This document shows positions 1-9,742 of a stretch of 64,000 nt of DNA, in pieces. Position 1 is the first letter of the stretch, and the number at the start of each line of letters is the position of its first letter. The position numbers were made by a program, and so were the translations under genes. The notes under the pieces are model-generated. The model saw only the letters and a program-made list of their open reading frames with translations, searched no databases and was not told where the DNA came from. Origin of the DNA: Clusia tigrina (Eukaryota; Arthropoda; Insecta; Diptera; Clusiidae); the NCBI GenBank assembly GCA_920105625.2, contig OV050030.1, positions 142,876,291 through 142,940,290 on the forward strand, written 5' to 3'.

Positions 1-590
1 ATAAAGAAGAAATGCCTGACACGAAGCGGAAAGACGCCCTCAGTAAAGGTTTTGACCGGCAGAGTGTGCCGTTGGCCAAGCTATTGTTTGTGCTGTTCTA
101 AGTCTTTCCTGACTTAGAGCACGAGAGATAAAAGAATAAACTAATGCGAGTAGCAGTTTCAGTTGTCTTCAGATTAACTCTGGTTTATTTGGTGGCTCGC
201 TGGCCCTTTTATATTATTGAATTCTTATTATTTTCTTATTCTAACTAACATAAAATATATCTATCTTATTTCTACTAGTTACAAATCATATTCCCGAAAT
301 TAGTCTCAAGTATCGGATTACCGATATTATTCATTGACGAATCATCGTCTTTGTTTATATTAATAATTTTGAGTGCAAGTTCAGGGCTAAAGTCACTGCA
401 CTGTCTAATATGCATTCGCTGCAATATAGGCAGCGTGTGTTATTGCACCACCAAAATGCTAGTCTAGCGTATTTGGGTATTGAGTGCAATTGCGTACGTT
501 GCGCTATTGTCAGTTTGTTTGCATATGCGACTTGCTGCTGTGCTTATGACGATGTGTGGTCGTCAGTGTACACTTGTGTGGTACACTACA
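1..590 (-). repeat. 3' LTR of copy A, cut by window edge
   Basis: On the minus strand the LTR begins at 590 with TGTAGTGTAC, directly after a purine-rich tract. The last 40-odd bases at the window start match 6993-7037, the surviving 5' LTR stump. Bases about 40-590 also align with the plus-strand LTR that starts at 8249. Adding the missing end from the 5' LTR stump gives an LTR of about 680 bp, slightly longer than the usual 412 or mdg1 LTR. Confidence 0.8.
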
Positions 591-914
591 CCCTCACCCT
601 TAAGAGAAAAATTAGGGGTGTTAGCGAATAATTTTTCTGAAAATATGGTTTGTGTTGTATTACAATTGTCTTATGTTATTGATTTGTTAGATGATTTTCA
701 TATTTTCTAATAATTGGTATTGTTTGTTTATAAATTGTTTTTTATTATTAAAGTTACATTGTAGCGTTTTTAATTATATAGTTAAAATTACAAATTATGT
801 AGTTTTGATATAATTACATTTACTTATATTTACTAATTACATTGTTTTGATTACATATTGTGATAGTTTTAATCATAGATCTTATTGTATAAATTTAAAT
901 TACATTGTATGGCT
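591..914 (-). other. polypurine tract and AT-rich 3' untranslated region of copy A
   Basis: The purine-rich stretch next to the LTR (minus strand, about 601-591, AAGGGTGAGGG) fits the plus-strand primer of an LTR element. The rest of the interval is AT-rich and contains several dispersed ACAATGTAAT-like words. Copy B has the same kind of words at 24480-24660. No ORF is supported here. Confidence 0.6.
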
Positions 915-1940
915 TTAATTGATTATTATGTTCTCAGGTGTACCATTATATTCTATTAATGAATTTACTCCTAACTTATCTAGTATTATATATGGTCCTT
1001 TATATGGATTCATATTCTTTTTCCTATTTTCTACTTTTAATAGGACTAAATCTCCTATTTCTACATTAAGTGTATTCATATTAGTTTTTGAGTCAGTTAG
1101 TGTACATTTTTGTTTTGCTTTCATTAGCATTTGTTTTGCCTTTTCGTGGGCATAACGTAATCTCGCTTTTAGCTCGTTGGCGTAATTTTCAAAGTTGTAA
1201 ATTTTTGTGTTACAATCTATTACTTCATTGGGTAAACCTGGGAGTTTCCCATATATTAATTCATATGGCATGTAGCCCGTGTCAACATGTGGCATTGTGT
1301 TGTAAGTAAAAGTGAAGTAGGGAATCCACTTATCCCATTCGTCGTCGTTTGTCGTTGTTAGTAGGAATTCATTCAAAACTCTGTGGTTGCGTTCTAGTCA
1401 GCCTATCGTTTGGTGGTGGTACGGTGTCGAAAATTTGTGTTGTATTTTGAGCAGTGCACATATGTTTGCCATTAGCTCGTTTGTAAATTCTGTCCCGTTG
1501 TCAGATTTAAGAATTTTGAAGTGTCCGTATTTGAGTATAAATTGTTCAACTAATGTTTTGGCTGTTGTGAGTGCGTCTTTTGTTATCATTGGATGTGCGA
1601 TTACGAACTTTGTCAGCTCGCATTGCATGGTCAGTATGTAGCGGTATTCGTTTGAAATTTTTAGTGGTCCTACGGTGTCAATTGATATGACTTCGAAACT
1701 TGTGTTAGGGGTGTCTGTTATGGTTTGTGGTTCTTTGATGTGTCTTGTTTGTTTACACTTCACGCATGTGTCACAGTTGGATACGAATTTCTTTACCATT
1801 TGGTTCATATTTTTCCAAATGTATCTTTGTTTTAATTTGAGTAGAGTTTTTCTTACTCCGGGGTGTCCTGTTTTGTGACATTCATCTATTAGTTTGTATT
1901 TTAAAATGTCCTCCGTTATTATCTTTGGAGGTATATAAAT
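915..1940 (-). pseudogene. integrase domain of pol, copy A
   Basis: Integrase catalyses insertion of the element's cDNA into the host genome. The frame shows an H2C2 zinc-binding region (HKTGHPG, then C-x2-C at about 1770) and the DDE core, with Asp in SIDTVGPL and Asp in KSDNGTEF. After HHQTIG a single in-frame TGA at 1398-1400 interrupts the sequence, and the same frame then continues through LERNHR, which holds the expected catalytic Glu, to a C-terminal domain ending near 915. Apart from that stop the domain looks complete. Copy B has a matching but more damaged integrase. Confidence 0.85.
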
Positions 1941-2516
1941 TTATATTTTTAGCTGAGGACTTTTGCTATTCATTTTTGCGTACGCTTCTTTAAATTCTTC
2001 TTTTATATATATTTTGAATATTTCATCATTATTTGCAATTGCTAATTCTTTAATTTTTTCTTTCTTCGTTTTGGATATCAATTTCCTCAGAATCGAGTCT
2101 AGTCTCGCTGATTTATCATTGATTCCTGCATGCTTTATATTTTCATTTATATTTTTATTTTTAGGTCGGAGCTTCTTCAGAGTCGAATCTTGATTCGGTG
2201 AATTATCGCTTTGGCCTATGTGCACGATATCATTTTTTATATATATATTCATTTTTTCAAAGCTTTGATTTTTCTTGTCGACATTAAATTTTAATTTTTT
2301 TATATTCTTGACGTCATTTATTGATGTACATTCCCATATTTGAAGGTGATCAGTTTCCTGAGATATACAATTTCTCAATTTCTTATTTTCATTTTTATTT
2401 GTCTCGTCATTTATTTCATTTTTATTTGCCTCTTCATTTGTTTTATTTTTATTTGCCATCCCTCTCGTTATTACTAGGGTCCTTTTGGCTTTTTCATCAA
2501 TTTCTTTCGGTATCAT
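1941..2516 (-). CDS. charged linker between RNase H and integrase, copy A
   Basis: This open stretch of 191 codons is rich in Lys, Asn and Glu and contains short imperfect repeats of the NKNE type. It lies in the pol order between RNase H and the integrase zinc region. A TRGMAN motif near its start resembles the tether-like segment other mdg1/412 elements carry here. I recognise no catalytic motif. It is probably part of the pol polyprotein rather than a separate gene. Copy B keeps a degraded version around 18180-18650. Confidence 0.55.
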   Translation of the reverse strand: MIPKEIDEKAKRTLVITRGMANKNKTNEEANKNEINDETNKNENKKLRNCISQETDHLQIWECTSINDVKNIKKLKFNVDKKNQSFEKMNIYIKNDIVHIGQSDNSPNQDSTLKKLRPKNKNINENIKHAGINDKSARLDSILRKLISKTKKEKIKELAIANNDEIFKIYIKEEFKEAYAKMNSKSPQLKI

Positions 2517-2549
2517 TTATTTTAGAATGTCCGAGTCAATTTGTATTCT

Positions 2550-2990
2550 TTACAATGCATCTGCATTTGTATTCATCTTTCCTGTTTTATATACCATGTT
2601 GAAATCATAGTCACTGAGGTCTAATCTAATTCTGGTCATTTTAGATGAAGGGTTTTTATGAGAGAATAGTGATATCAGTGGTCGATGGTCAGTTACTACC
2701 GTGAACTTTTGACCATATAGATAGGGTTTGAAAAAGTTAATACTCCAATGTATTGCTAGTAGCTCTTTTTCTATTACTGGCTTATTCAAATCGTGTTTTT
2801 GTAATGATTTGCTAGCATATGATATTGGTAAATCTTGTCCTATTTCGGCTTATGATAGTACGGCGCCTAATGCATAATTCGATGCATCTGTAGTTAATAT
2901 GAAGGGTTTATCAAAATTTGGGTATTGCAATAGTGGTGGGTTTATTAATTTTAGTTTAAGAGTTTCAAAAGATTTTTGGCATTCATCTGT
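2550..2990 (-). pseudogene. RNase H domain of pol, copy A
   Basis: RNase H removes the RNA strand during reverse transcription. The segment shows LTTDASNYALGAVL near 2880 with the first catalytic Asp, then ELLAIHWSINFFKPYLYG and VVTDHRPLISLF. This is the usual Ty3/gypsy RNase H layout. An in-frame stop follows GAVLS at about 2850, so the domain is split between two open pieces. It follows the RT directly and precedes the linker. Confidence 0.8.
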
Positions 2991-3927
2991 CCATACAAAA
3001 TTTGTCTGATTTCTTTAGTAAGGTGTTTAAACATTTTGCAATATCTGCAAATTCTGGTATGAATTTTCTATAGTAGTTGCAGAATGCAACGAATCTTCTT
3101 ACTTCGTCTGCGTTTTTCGGTTGAGGGTAATTTTTTACAGTCTCGTATTTTGCTGGGTCAGTTTTAACTCCGTCTTGTGTAATCAAATGTCCTAAATATA
3201 CGACTTCTGGTCTCAGAAAGTTGCATTTTGCTGCGTTTAATTTTAAGTTATGTTGTTTTAGTCTGTCTAGTACTTTGATTAAATTTTGGTTATGGTGGTT
3301 TAGACTGCATCCATAGATGATTATGTCATCCACATAAAGGAATGCTTCTGAGTCAAGTCCTGAGAGTGCTATTGTTAACATTCTCTGAAAGCTGTTGGAT
3401 GAAATTTGTAGTCCGAAATTGATAATGTCCATTGGATGTGGAAAAAGCTGTTAATGGTCGTGATTGTTTTTCTAATTTTATTTGATGAAATGAACTGGTC
3501 ATGTCTAAGGTTGAAAACCATTTTGCTCTGCCTAACTTATCTGGAATGTCTTCTAGGCGAGTTAGCGGGAATTTATCATTTACTATTTTGTCATTCAGTT
3601 TTCTAAAATCCACTACAAGTCTCCATTTCTTTTTGTCAATAGTGTTCTTTTTAGGAACCAAAAGGAGTGGAGCATTGTATGGGCTGACTGAAGGTTCAAT
3701 GATATCCTCCTGTAGCATTTTCTTTACCTTTTCATTCACAATTTCTGTGTATGTGTGTGTGGCAGTCTGTAGTTTTTAATGTAAACGGGGGTGTTGTCAT
3801 GTGTCGTTATGTTTTGTGTGTAACAATTGTTTGTCGAAAGTGGTTCGTCTTCAAGATGAAAAACTTCTTGGTATTGTCTTAGGATGTGTATGAGTTGGGT
3901 TTTTGTAATTTCGTCTGTGCAGTTCAA
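2983..3927 (-). pseudogene. reverse transcriptase domain of pol, copy A
   Basis: Two overlapping open pieces carry the RT. The first (3739-3353) has the LLLVPKK block, VVDFRKLN and STLDMTSSFHQI. The second (3432-2983) has the catalytic YVDDIIIYG box and the thumb-side VAFCNYYRKFIPEFADIAK. They are in different frames because of a small deletion near 3420, so a full-length RT cannot be translated. All catalytic Asp residues are still visible. A short upstream piece (3927-3736) continues the pol N-terminus. Confidence 0.88.
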
Positions 3928-4607
3928 ATTTAAAGTTTCAATGATTTTCTGTAGTCTATTTTCATTGTAATTATCTTGCGTACTGTACTTTAGTATGTCA
4001 TAATTTTTTAGTGAGTCAGTTTCAAATTGTATGCCGTCTAAAACTACCTCTTTGTTTGTTGTATTTAGAATTTTTATGTGGGTTATACCACTTTTGGGTG
4101 CTATTGAGTTGCTTAGAAATATGCCTTCTTTTAATTCTTTATTTGGAATTATTTTGTCTTCATTTATGTTTATTTTTAAGGCTTGTATTATTTCCGTTCT
4201 TGCATGGGTTTGTTTACGTACGCGGAAATTGTAAACGTTTCATAACCGATTTAACATATATATTTTTCAAAAAAATCCCTACCTAGAATGCCATCTGTTT
4301 CTATTGGAAATGTTTTGTTTTCTAATTGGAAAGGGTGGTTGCAAGATTATTTTCCAATATCTAGTTGTAATTCTTTTTGACCTTCAGAATATACCTCTTC
4401 GTTTGTTATGCCTGTTAATTTGCATTTGTCATCAAGAAAGTATTCGTGGTTTTCTAATTTGCTACTTATTTTGCAGAATGAGATGTCGGCACCTGTGTCT
4501 ATCAAAAATGTCATTTTTTGCTTTTTGTGTGTCAGCGTGACGAAATTTGTGTGGTTATCCGAGATATTATACACATTTAATTTTGGCTGTCCAGAATGGT
4601 TATGCAT
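3928..4607 (-). pseudogene. aspartic protease and protease-RT linker, copy A
   Basis: The open stretch 4607-4347 contains FLIDTGADISF, the catalytic DTGA of a retroviral-type protease, about 25 residues after the start. It overlaps the gag end by about 30 bp. The remainder down to 3928 is pol linker with several stops and no clear motif. The protease matures the gag-pol polyprotein. Copy B has the homologous protease N-terminus at about 15582-15681, where it is cut by another insertion just before the DTG box. Confidence 0.75.
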
Positions 4608-5826
4608 TCTGGGCCTTGTTCGTTTCCCGCATCGTGTATCATGTTTACGCGGCGGTTTCTGTTTGAGTTGTAATTGTTGTTGTTGTTCTGCTGTCTGCCT
4701 TGTGAGTTGTAGCGGTTGTTGTGTCTGAAGTTGTTGTTATTTTGATTATTGGGGTATGTGTTGTTGTAGTTATTGTTTCTTTGACTGTAATTTGTATTGC
4801 TACGGTTATTGTTTCTGTTGTTTGCATGGTTAGTGTTGTTGTAGTTATTTTTATCATAGCGTATGCTGAAATTATGTCGTGTGTTGTTTGTGTATTGTGG
4901 AGAAGGGTTGAATGAATTATATTTGCGCGGAGCGTTGAAATTGGACCTTGTACCTTGTGAGTTGAATGAATTATGTCTTACTTGCATCAGCTGTGATGTG
5001 TTCGGCATTATTCTAGATTCGCTCTCAAGTTCAAGTGCCAATTCTGTTGCTTCTGCTAGATATTTCGGTCTTGCAGCAAAAATTGTCGCTTTGTAATTCT
5101 CATTCAGTCCTTTCTTGAAAGTGTCCAATGCTAACTTGTTGTTTGTTTTGTTATTACGTTCTTTTCTGCTTGTGTAGCTGTCTCTCCTAAATTGTGTATG
5201 TTAATTCTGTTTAAACTTCCTATTATTGTCAGAATTTTTTCTTTGTACGAGTTGATCCCTGAATTCCTTTGTTGTAGATTAGTTAGTCTAGCTTGTAGCT
5301 GTGGTATTGTTGTCGCGTCTTTGTACCTCTGTTGTAGTAGAGTGGTAAGTGTATTTAAGTCTTCTGGTTTTGTGTAACCTCCTATTGCTGTTCTTACATT
5401 GGCAGATAATTTGGAATGGTAGATATACTCTAGTAAATCTGTCTGTCCTGACTCGTTGAATGATTTGTTTATCAGCTCAGCGGTGATTATGAAACTATCT
5501 AATTCTCTGAAGTTGCCCGTAAATGTGGGTAGAGATTTTGATGCCGTTTCTCTGCTAAAAGATGCAATGTTGTCTATTGGTTCAGTCTCTTCGGTTAATT
5601 GTTTTAATAAAATAGTTTTTATTGTAGAATAAGTATTGGCGAAGCTAATTTTTATTCCAGTTAGATCTTTATTGTCAGTGTCGGTCTCTATTATGTTATT
5701 AAATTCCTCTCTTAATGTGTCAATTTGTCTAAGTTTTGCTGTCACTGTTTTGTTTGTATGTATTCTGCTGGGATTTTTCCTAAGTGTAGCTAGTATATCT
5801 TTTAAGGCATTGAATTTCAAATCCAT
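4577..5826 (-). pseudogene. gag, Asn-rich, no CCHC knuckle, copy A
   Basis: The first piece (5826-5131) is a helical capsid-like region. The second (5128-4577) begins TFKKGLNENYKATIFAARPK and ends in a long Asn/Arg-rich tail with a QGRQQNNNNNYNSNRNRR stretch. The two are separated by one frameshift at about 5130. The basic Asn-rich tail replaces the usual zinc knuckle, as in 412 and mdg1, and probably binds RNA. Gag builds the virus-like particle. The homologous copy B gag lies at about 14876-15570. Confidence 0.8.
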
Positions 5827-5930
5827 TTAGGATTACAGTAAGAAATTTGTTTTAAGAAATTTTATTTATTTTTATACTATATAAAATTTGACATTTTTAT
5901 TTAAATGTTTAATATATTAATTTTTGTTTA

Positions 5931-6137
5931 TTAGACTGCTGTAGTAGCGTTGCCATTAGCGTCATTCTTATACTTAAGAACATAGTTTTTAAAATATTTA
6001 TCTAGTTTGTACGCTATTATAATGATAATTATAACTACGTAGGATTCTGGAATCGATGGGTAGGTAATCTCTGTTGATAGCTGGTTGTTATTTACCGTTG
6101 TATCTTGGTGCTGCGGCTTGCCCTGGCTTTTTCCCAT
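5931..6137 (-). CDS. small leader ORF with MG start and one hydrophobic segment, copy A
   Basis: This 68-codon ORF lies between the LTR and gag. It begins MGKSQGKP, a possible N-myristoylation signal, and has one strongly hydrophobic stretch (YVVIIIIIIAYKL, residues about 33-46) followed by a basic tail. The same protein can be read in copy B at 9510-9698, including NNNQL(S/T)TEITYPSI and KLDKYFKN. Conservation between two divergent copies argues that it was a real protein. Its function is unknown to me, and membrane anchoring is only an inference. Confidence 0.6.
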   Translation of the reverse strand: MGKSQGKPQHQDTTVNNNQLSTEITYPSIPESYVVIIIIIIAYKLDKYFKNYVLKYKNDANGNATTAV

Positions 6138-6191
6138 TTTTCGAGCGTCTCGATCATCCGTATTGTCTCGTCTTCGATTGTTGTTTTGTCG

Positions 6192-6602
6192 TTATAGTCC
6201 TCGATAGTTGGAGTGCCAGTTTTTCTGATCATACGCCAAGTTATTCGCATGCATGCGATCTGGTGACTTTCTTCGGTTTTTAATTTGGAGTTTGAGATTT
6301 TCAATTTCCTCCCAGATTCGTGTGGCCTCATTCCACGGAGGTGGGTTGGTTTCGTCTCTAACGATTGAAAGTAGGTGCGATAGTTTGTGTTTCTGTTTGG
6401 TTAACAGTCCTCCTCGTTTCTTCAAAGGTTTATTTTCGCACGGTGGGATTGATGTTTTCTTCAGCTCTTTCTGGAGTATCTGTCGTTGTTGGTACTCCTT
6501 TATCGTGAGTGGCAATGGTCCGACTTTTAGTGGCGGTTGTGCAATGTATGTTGGTGCAGGAACGGTTGGTTTGCATGCAAATTGTGGCACGTATTCTTCC
6601 AT
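6192..6602 (-). CDS. leader ORF upstream of gag, copy A
   Basis: This 136-codon ORF starts MEEYVPQF and includes the block LKVGPLPLTIKEYQQRQ and a C-terminal basic, possibly helical, segment. Copy B has the same start (MEEYVPE) and the LKVGPLPLTI block from 9018 onward, but with several frameshifts. A related frame continues past 6192 as TIEDETIRMIE, also shared with copy B, so the original ORF probably ran further and overlapped the small MGKSQ ORF. I recognise no domain. Confidence 0.55.
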   Translation of the reverse strand: MEEYVPQFACKPTVPAPTYIAQPPLKVGPLPLTIKEYQQRQILQKELKKTSIPPCENKPLKKRGGLLTKQKHKLSHLLSIVRDETNPPPWNEATRIWEEIENLKLQIKNRRKSPDRMHANNLAYDQKNWHSNYRGL

Positions 6603-6655
6603 TACTTGGGCTATTGTTGTTTTTTTTTTTTTTGCTTTTCAGGTTGTGGATCTGT

Positions 6656-6905
6656 TGCAGGATTATTGGCTGCCTTTCAGATCCCAAGTCAGTTGCAGGA
6701 ACGGTTGCAGGATTATAGGCTGCCTTTCAGGTCCCAGGTCAGTTGCAGGAACGGGTGCAGGATTATTGGCTGCCTTTCAGGTCCCAGGTCAGTTGCAGGA
6801 ACGGTTACAGGATTATTGGCTGCCTTTCAGGTCCCAGGTCAGTTGCAGGAACGGTTGCAGGATTATTGGCTACCTTTCAAGTCCCAGGTCAGTTGCAGGA
6901 TCGCC
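6656..6905 (-). repeat. 50-bp minisatellite in copy A leader
   Basis: About five tandem copies of a 50-bp unit are present, with units beginning TCAGTTGCAGGAAC and containing ATTGGCTGCCTTTCAGGTCCC. Units differ at a few positions. Because 50 is not a multiple of three, the array produces misleading open frames on the plus strand. Copy B has only one recognisable unit at about 8885-8950, so the array expanded in copy A. It lies immediately downstream of the PBS. Confidence 0.85.
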
Positions 6906-6906
6906 A
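6895..6906 (-). promoter_or_regulatory. primer binding site of copy A
   Basis: The minus strand reads TGGCGATCCTGC immediately after the LTR end (TACA). It resembles the tRNA-Arg-type PBS (TGGCGACCGTGAC) known from mdg1/412 elements, with a few differences. The same word occurs in copy B at 8869-8880. Confidence 0.6.
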
Positions 6907-7037
6907 TGTAGGATATGTTGAGAAGTTAGGCTGGATCGGCATTCAATTCATTTGCAGATTATATACAATGTATAGATGCAAAAGAGCACTATAAAGAAGA
7001 AATGCCTAACACGAAGCGGAAAGACGCCCTCAGTAAA
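6907..7037 (-). repeat. 5' LTR stump of copy A
   Basis: The minus-strand LTR end (…TACA at 6907) is followed by the PBS. The segment 6993-7037 matches the first bases of the window, which belong to the 3' LTR. Upstream of 7037 the LTR stops abruptly and Jockey-like sequence begins, so promoter sequences of the 5' LTR are missing. Confidence 0.75.
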
Positions 7038-7310
7038 AGGAAAAAGTTCCACATGATCACTACATAATAAACAAAAAATATACAACACAATATGCAAATA
7101 CGGGATAGAAATTTGGGGGACTGTCAGCAAAACCAACATACAACTGATCCAAAGAGCACAATCAAAAATTCCTGGGCAATAACGAAGGCTGACTGGAGCG
7201 TGGTAAATGCAGACATTCACAATGACTGGAACATTGACATGGTGGAGGAAACCATAAAAAAATGTAGCAAAAAAAAGGAGGCAGTTTCGATGTATCGTAA
7301 CGTCGTACGT
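7038..7310 (+). pseudogene. Jockey-clade RT C-terminal fragment
   Basis: In one frame the sequence reads YGIEIWGTVSKTNIQLIQ near 7092-7145. This is the conserved post-RT motif of Jockey-type LINEs; compare YGLQVWGTAKRSHIEKIQ in the Jockey element at 30726-31010. A following segment ends in IDMVEETIKK. It is a short 3' scrap, frame-broken, with a few A-rich bases after it. It abuts the truncated 5' LTR of copy A. Confidence 0.65.
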
Positions 7311-8248
7311 TGAATAACGTTTTTTTTATATAAAATAACTGATGGATGAGATAAATAATTTATAAAAGAAGAAAATAAATTTTGAAATTTATTTATTCAG
7401 AGACTTTGGCTATAAGTACATAATAATATATACAATATGTTAAAAACATGTCTACTTGCTACAAATATAATTGCATATTTACCACAGATAGCGCTAATAG
7501 TTAATTTAATGTCATTAATTTCATGTCTGAGTACGCATATTTACTAAAACTACAAATTATAATTGGAACACTAATTTTTTAAAAAATTAATAAAGCTAGA
7601 ATTCATTTAATGCTGTAAAGGACATTGCCATATAATAAATTATAAAAAAGCGATACATTGCGGCTTTATTTAAGTCTGATTGCCTACTGAATGCTTTTAC
7701 TAGCGGCACTCAGCACTTTGCTAGTGGCGTTCGGCAGTATCGGTGTGAAACACGATCTTATTCGTGTGGGGCACGAACGTGGCTTTTTTGAAAGTCCCTA
7801 AGGTAAAGTAACTAAAAAGCAACCAGCTTACTCAAATATACCCTTGCCTCACTGCTCTTTTGGCCTAAACTTTTGCTGTGTAACATACCCGCCCTCACCA
7901 CTTTACACTTTCTTTTCTCAAAATATGAAACTCTCATTTTGAAATTGCATGAATGCCGTGGCGAAAAGCGTTATTCAACGCTAAAATACACGGAGCGACT
8001 AAAGAAACATGAAAATCCTCATATGCGACCACTATCGGGAATGGAAAATTGCCCACAAAGAAGACTAAAGCGAATCTAACCCACCGAACTCCCAGGTATG
8101 ATTTAGCATTGTCTTTTGATATTTTGTTTTCCATATATATTAATATGTATGTAGGTATAATTAAATAATATATTTTTTTGATTAAATCATATATATATAG
8201 TATACGGCCAGAATATATAGTATACGCAAATTGTACAAATAATTTTAC
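7311..8248. other. unassigned AT-rich spacer
   Basis: I see no convincing gene or transposon ends here. Several short open frames exist but have no recognisable motif. The stretch separates the two mdg1/412-like copies, which lie in opposite orientation on either side. Confidence 0.4.
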
Positions 8249-8868
8249 TGTAGTGTAACTCACTAGTGTACACTGACGGCCACGTATCATCACAAGCACT
8301 CCAGTAATTCACCTAGGCTAACGAGCTGACAATAGCTCAACGCCATGCACTTGTACTCAATTCCAAATACGCTAAATACGCACATTTGGAGGTGCATTGA
8401 CAGTGCAGTAGCTTGCCCTTGCACTTGCACTCAATTATAATAACATAAACAAAGATTATGATTCGTCAAAGAATAATATCGGTATCTCGATACTTGAGAC
8501 TAATTTTGGAGATATGATTTGTAGCTGGTAGACGTAAGATAGATATTTTGAATGATATAAAAGATCCAGCAAGCCACTAAATAAACCAGAGTTAATCTGA
8601 AGAATCTAAAACTGCCACACGCATTACCGTATTCTATTTTCTCTCCGTGCCCTAAGTCAGGAACGACTTAGATCAGCACAACCAATAGCTTGGCCAACGG
8701 CACACTTTGCCAGTCATAATCTCTGCTGAAGGCGATATTCCGCTTTGCTCAGGTATCTAGCTAATCTACAGTCGATCTTGCATTTATATTCCGTATGAAA
8801 TCTTGCATTCATCATATGACGATCCTGCATACGTTCACAATATGACGATCCGGCATACTTACATCATA
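8249..8868 (+). repeat. 5' LTR of mdg1/412-like copy B
   Basis: It begins TGTAGTGTAACTCACTAGTG and aligns in inverse orientation with bases about 40-590, including CAGTGTACACTGACG, CTAAGTCAGGAA(A/C)GACTTAGA and TAGCTTGGCCAACGGCACAC(T). It ends near 8868 just before TGGCGATCCTGC, so it is about 620 bp. Substitutions and small indels separate it from copy A. This is the only LTR found for copy B. Confidence 0.8.
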
Positions 8869-8885
8869 TGGCGATCCTGCTACTG
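8814..8885 (+). repeat. 26-bp imperfect repeats containing PBS-like words
   Basis: The word ATATG(A/G)CGATCC(T/G)GC occurs at 8814, 8840 and 8866, a spacing of 26 bp. Weaker relatives (TCGATCTTGC, AAATCTTGC) lie just upstream at about 8771-8810. The last copy contains the presumed PBS, TGGCGATCCTGC. The array straddles the LTR/leader junction of copy B. Confidence 0.65.
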
Positions 8886-9017
8886 ATCTGAAACCTGACA
8901 AGCAGTCAAAAATAGCAACCAAGAAGACCTGACCACATACGTTCCTGAAATAAAAATGTACAACGCAGGAAGCCGCTAATCTGAAGCAAATAGAACCAGC
9001 TCTACTCAACGACAACA

Positions 9018-9698
9018 CATGGAAGAATACGTGCCCGAAAGTACAACAAAACCAACCGTTCCTGCATCGGTATACATACCGAAACCAGCTTTGAAAGTCG
9101 GACCACTACCACTCACTATCCATAAATACTACAGACGCCAGAAACAACACAAAGAACACAAGAAACGATAATCCCACAGAGCGCACAGAAGTCCTTGAAG
9201 AAACGAGGAGGACAACTAACGAAACATAAACGCCAACCTGCCATTTCCTATCTATCGTAAAATACTAAAGTAACCCACCTCCGTGGAATGAAGCAACACG
9301 AATCTGGGAAGAAATTGATTTAAATTGCAAATCAAGAACAGAAAAAAGCAACCTTGCGTATGATTGGAAAACTGGTGTATGATTGGAAAAACTGGCAACA
9401 TACAAGACTACGAGAGTAAATATACAATCGAAGACGAAACTGTACGCATGATAGGAGCTCTACAACATGGGGAAAAAGCCACAGCAAATCGCAGAAACAG
9501 GAGACGGTAGTGAACAACAACCAACTCACCACGGAAATCACGTATCCATCTATTTATGAGGCATATATCGTAAATTTTCTAGTATTAATTTTATTAACAA
9601 TAGCTTTTAAATTAGACAAATATTTTAAAAATTTTGTCCACAAGCATAAGAATGACGCTAATAGCAACGCTATTACAGCGTTTAACAGGTTTAAGTAG
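9018..9698 (+). pseudogene. leader ORFs of copy B
   Basis: From 9018 the frame starts MEEYVPE and contains LKVGPLPLTI, matching the 136-codon leader ORF of copy A. Frameshifts follow, and the TIEDETVRMI segment is still visible near 9425-9455. An ATG at 9467 starts MGKKPQQ, like the MGKS start in copy A. After a frame change the small hydrophobic protein continues at 9510-9698 with TTEITYPSI, a hydrophobic block and KLDKYFKNFV. Copy B therefore preserves the same two leader proteins in broken form. The element is interrupted shortly afterwards, at about 9710. Confidence 0.6.
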
Positions 9699-9742
9699 AC
9701 AAAACACAAAAAAAATAATATATATATATACTCGTATATATA

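Larger units (their letters stand above)
1..7037 (-). mobile_element. mdg1/412-like Ty3/gypsy retrotransposon, copy A
   Basis: Read on the minus strand the order is 5' LTR stump, PBS, leader minisatellite, two leader ORFs, gag, protease, RT, RNase H, linker, integrase, polypurine tract and 3' LTR. The LTR starts TGTAGTGTA, the gag lacks a CCHC knuckle and ends in an Asn-rich tail, and the PBS resembles a tRNA-Arg type. These are traits of the mdg1/412 group. The 5' LTR is cut short at 7037 by Jockey-like sequence and the 3' LTR runs off the window start. Each gene carries a few stops or frameshifts, so this copy is recognisable but not autonomous. Confidence 0.85.

Noticed and set aside
4408..5377. 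Several Cys/Val-rich plus-strand ORFs
   Set aside because: They are antisense to the Asn-rich gag tail, and the biased composition follows from the opposite strand.
6656..6905. Possible CRISPR-like array
   Set aside because: Units are directly adjacent without spacers, the organism is eukaryotic and the array lies within a retrotransposon leader.
6253..6921. 222-codon plus-strand ORF with repeated CRIIGCLSGPRSVAG-type units
   Set aside because: It is antisense to the leader ORF and minisatellite of copy A. The repeats come from the 50-bp DNA unit rotating through frames, and no domain is visible.
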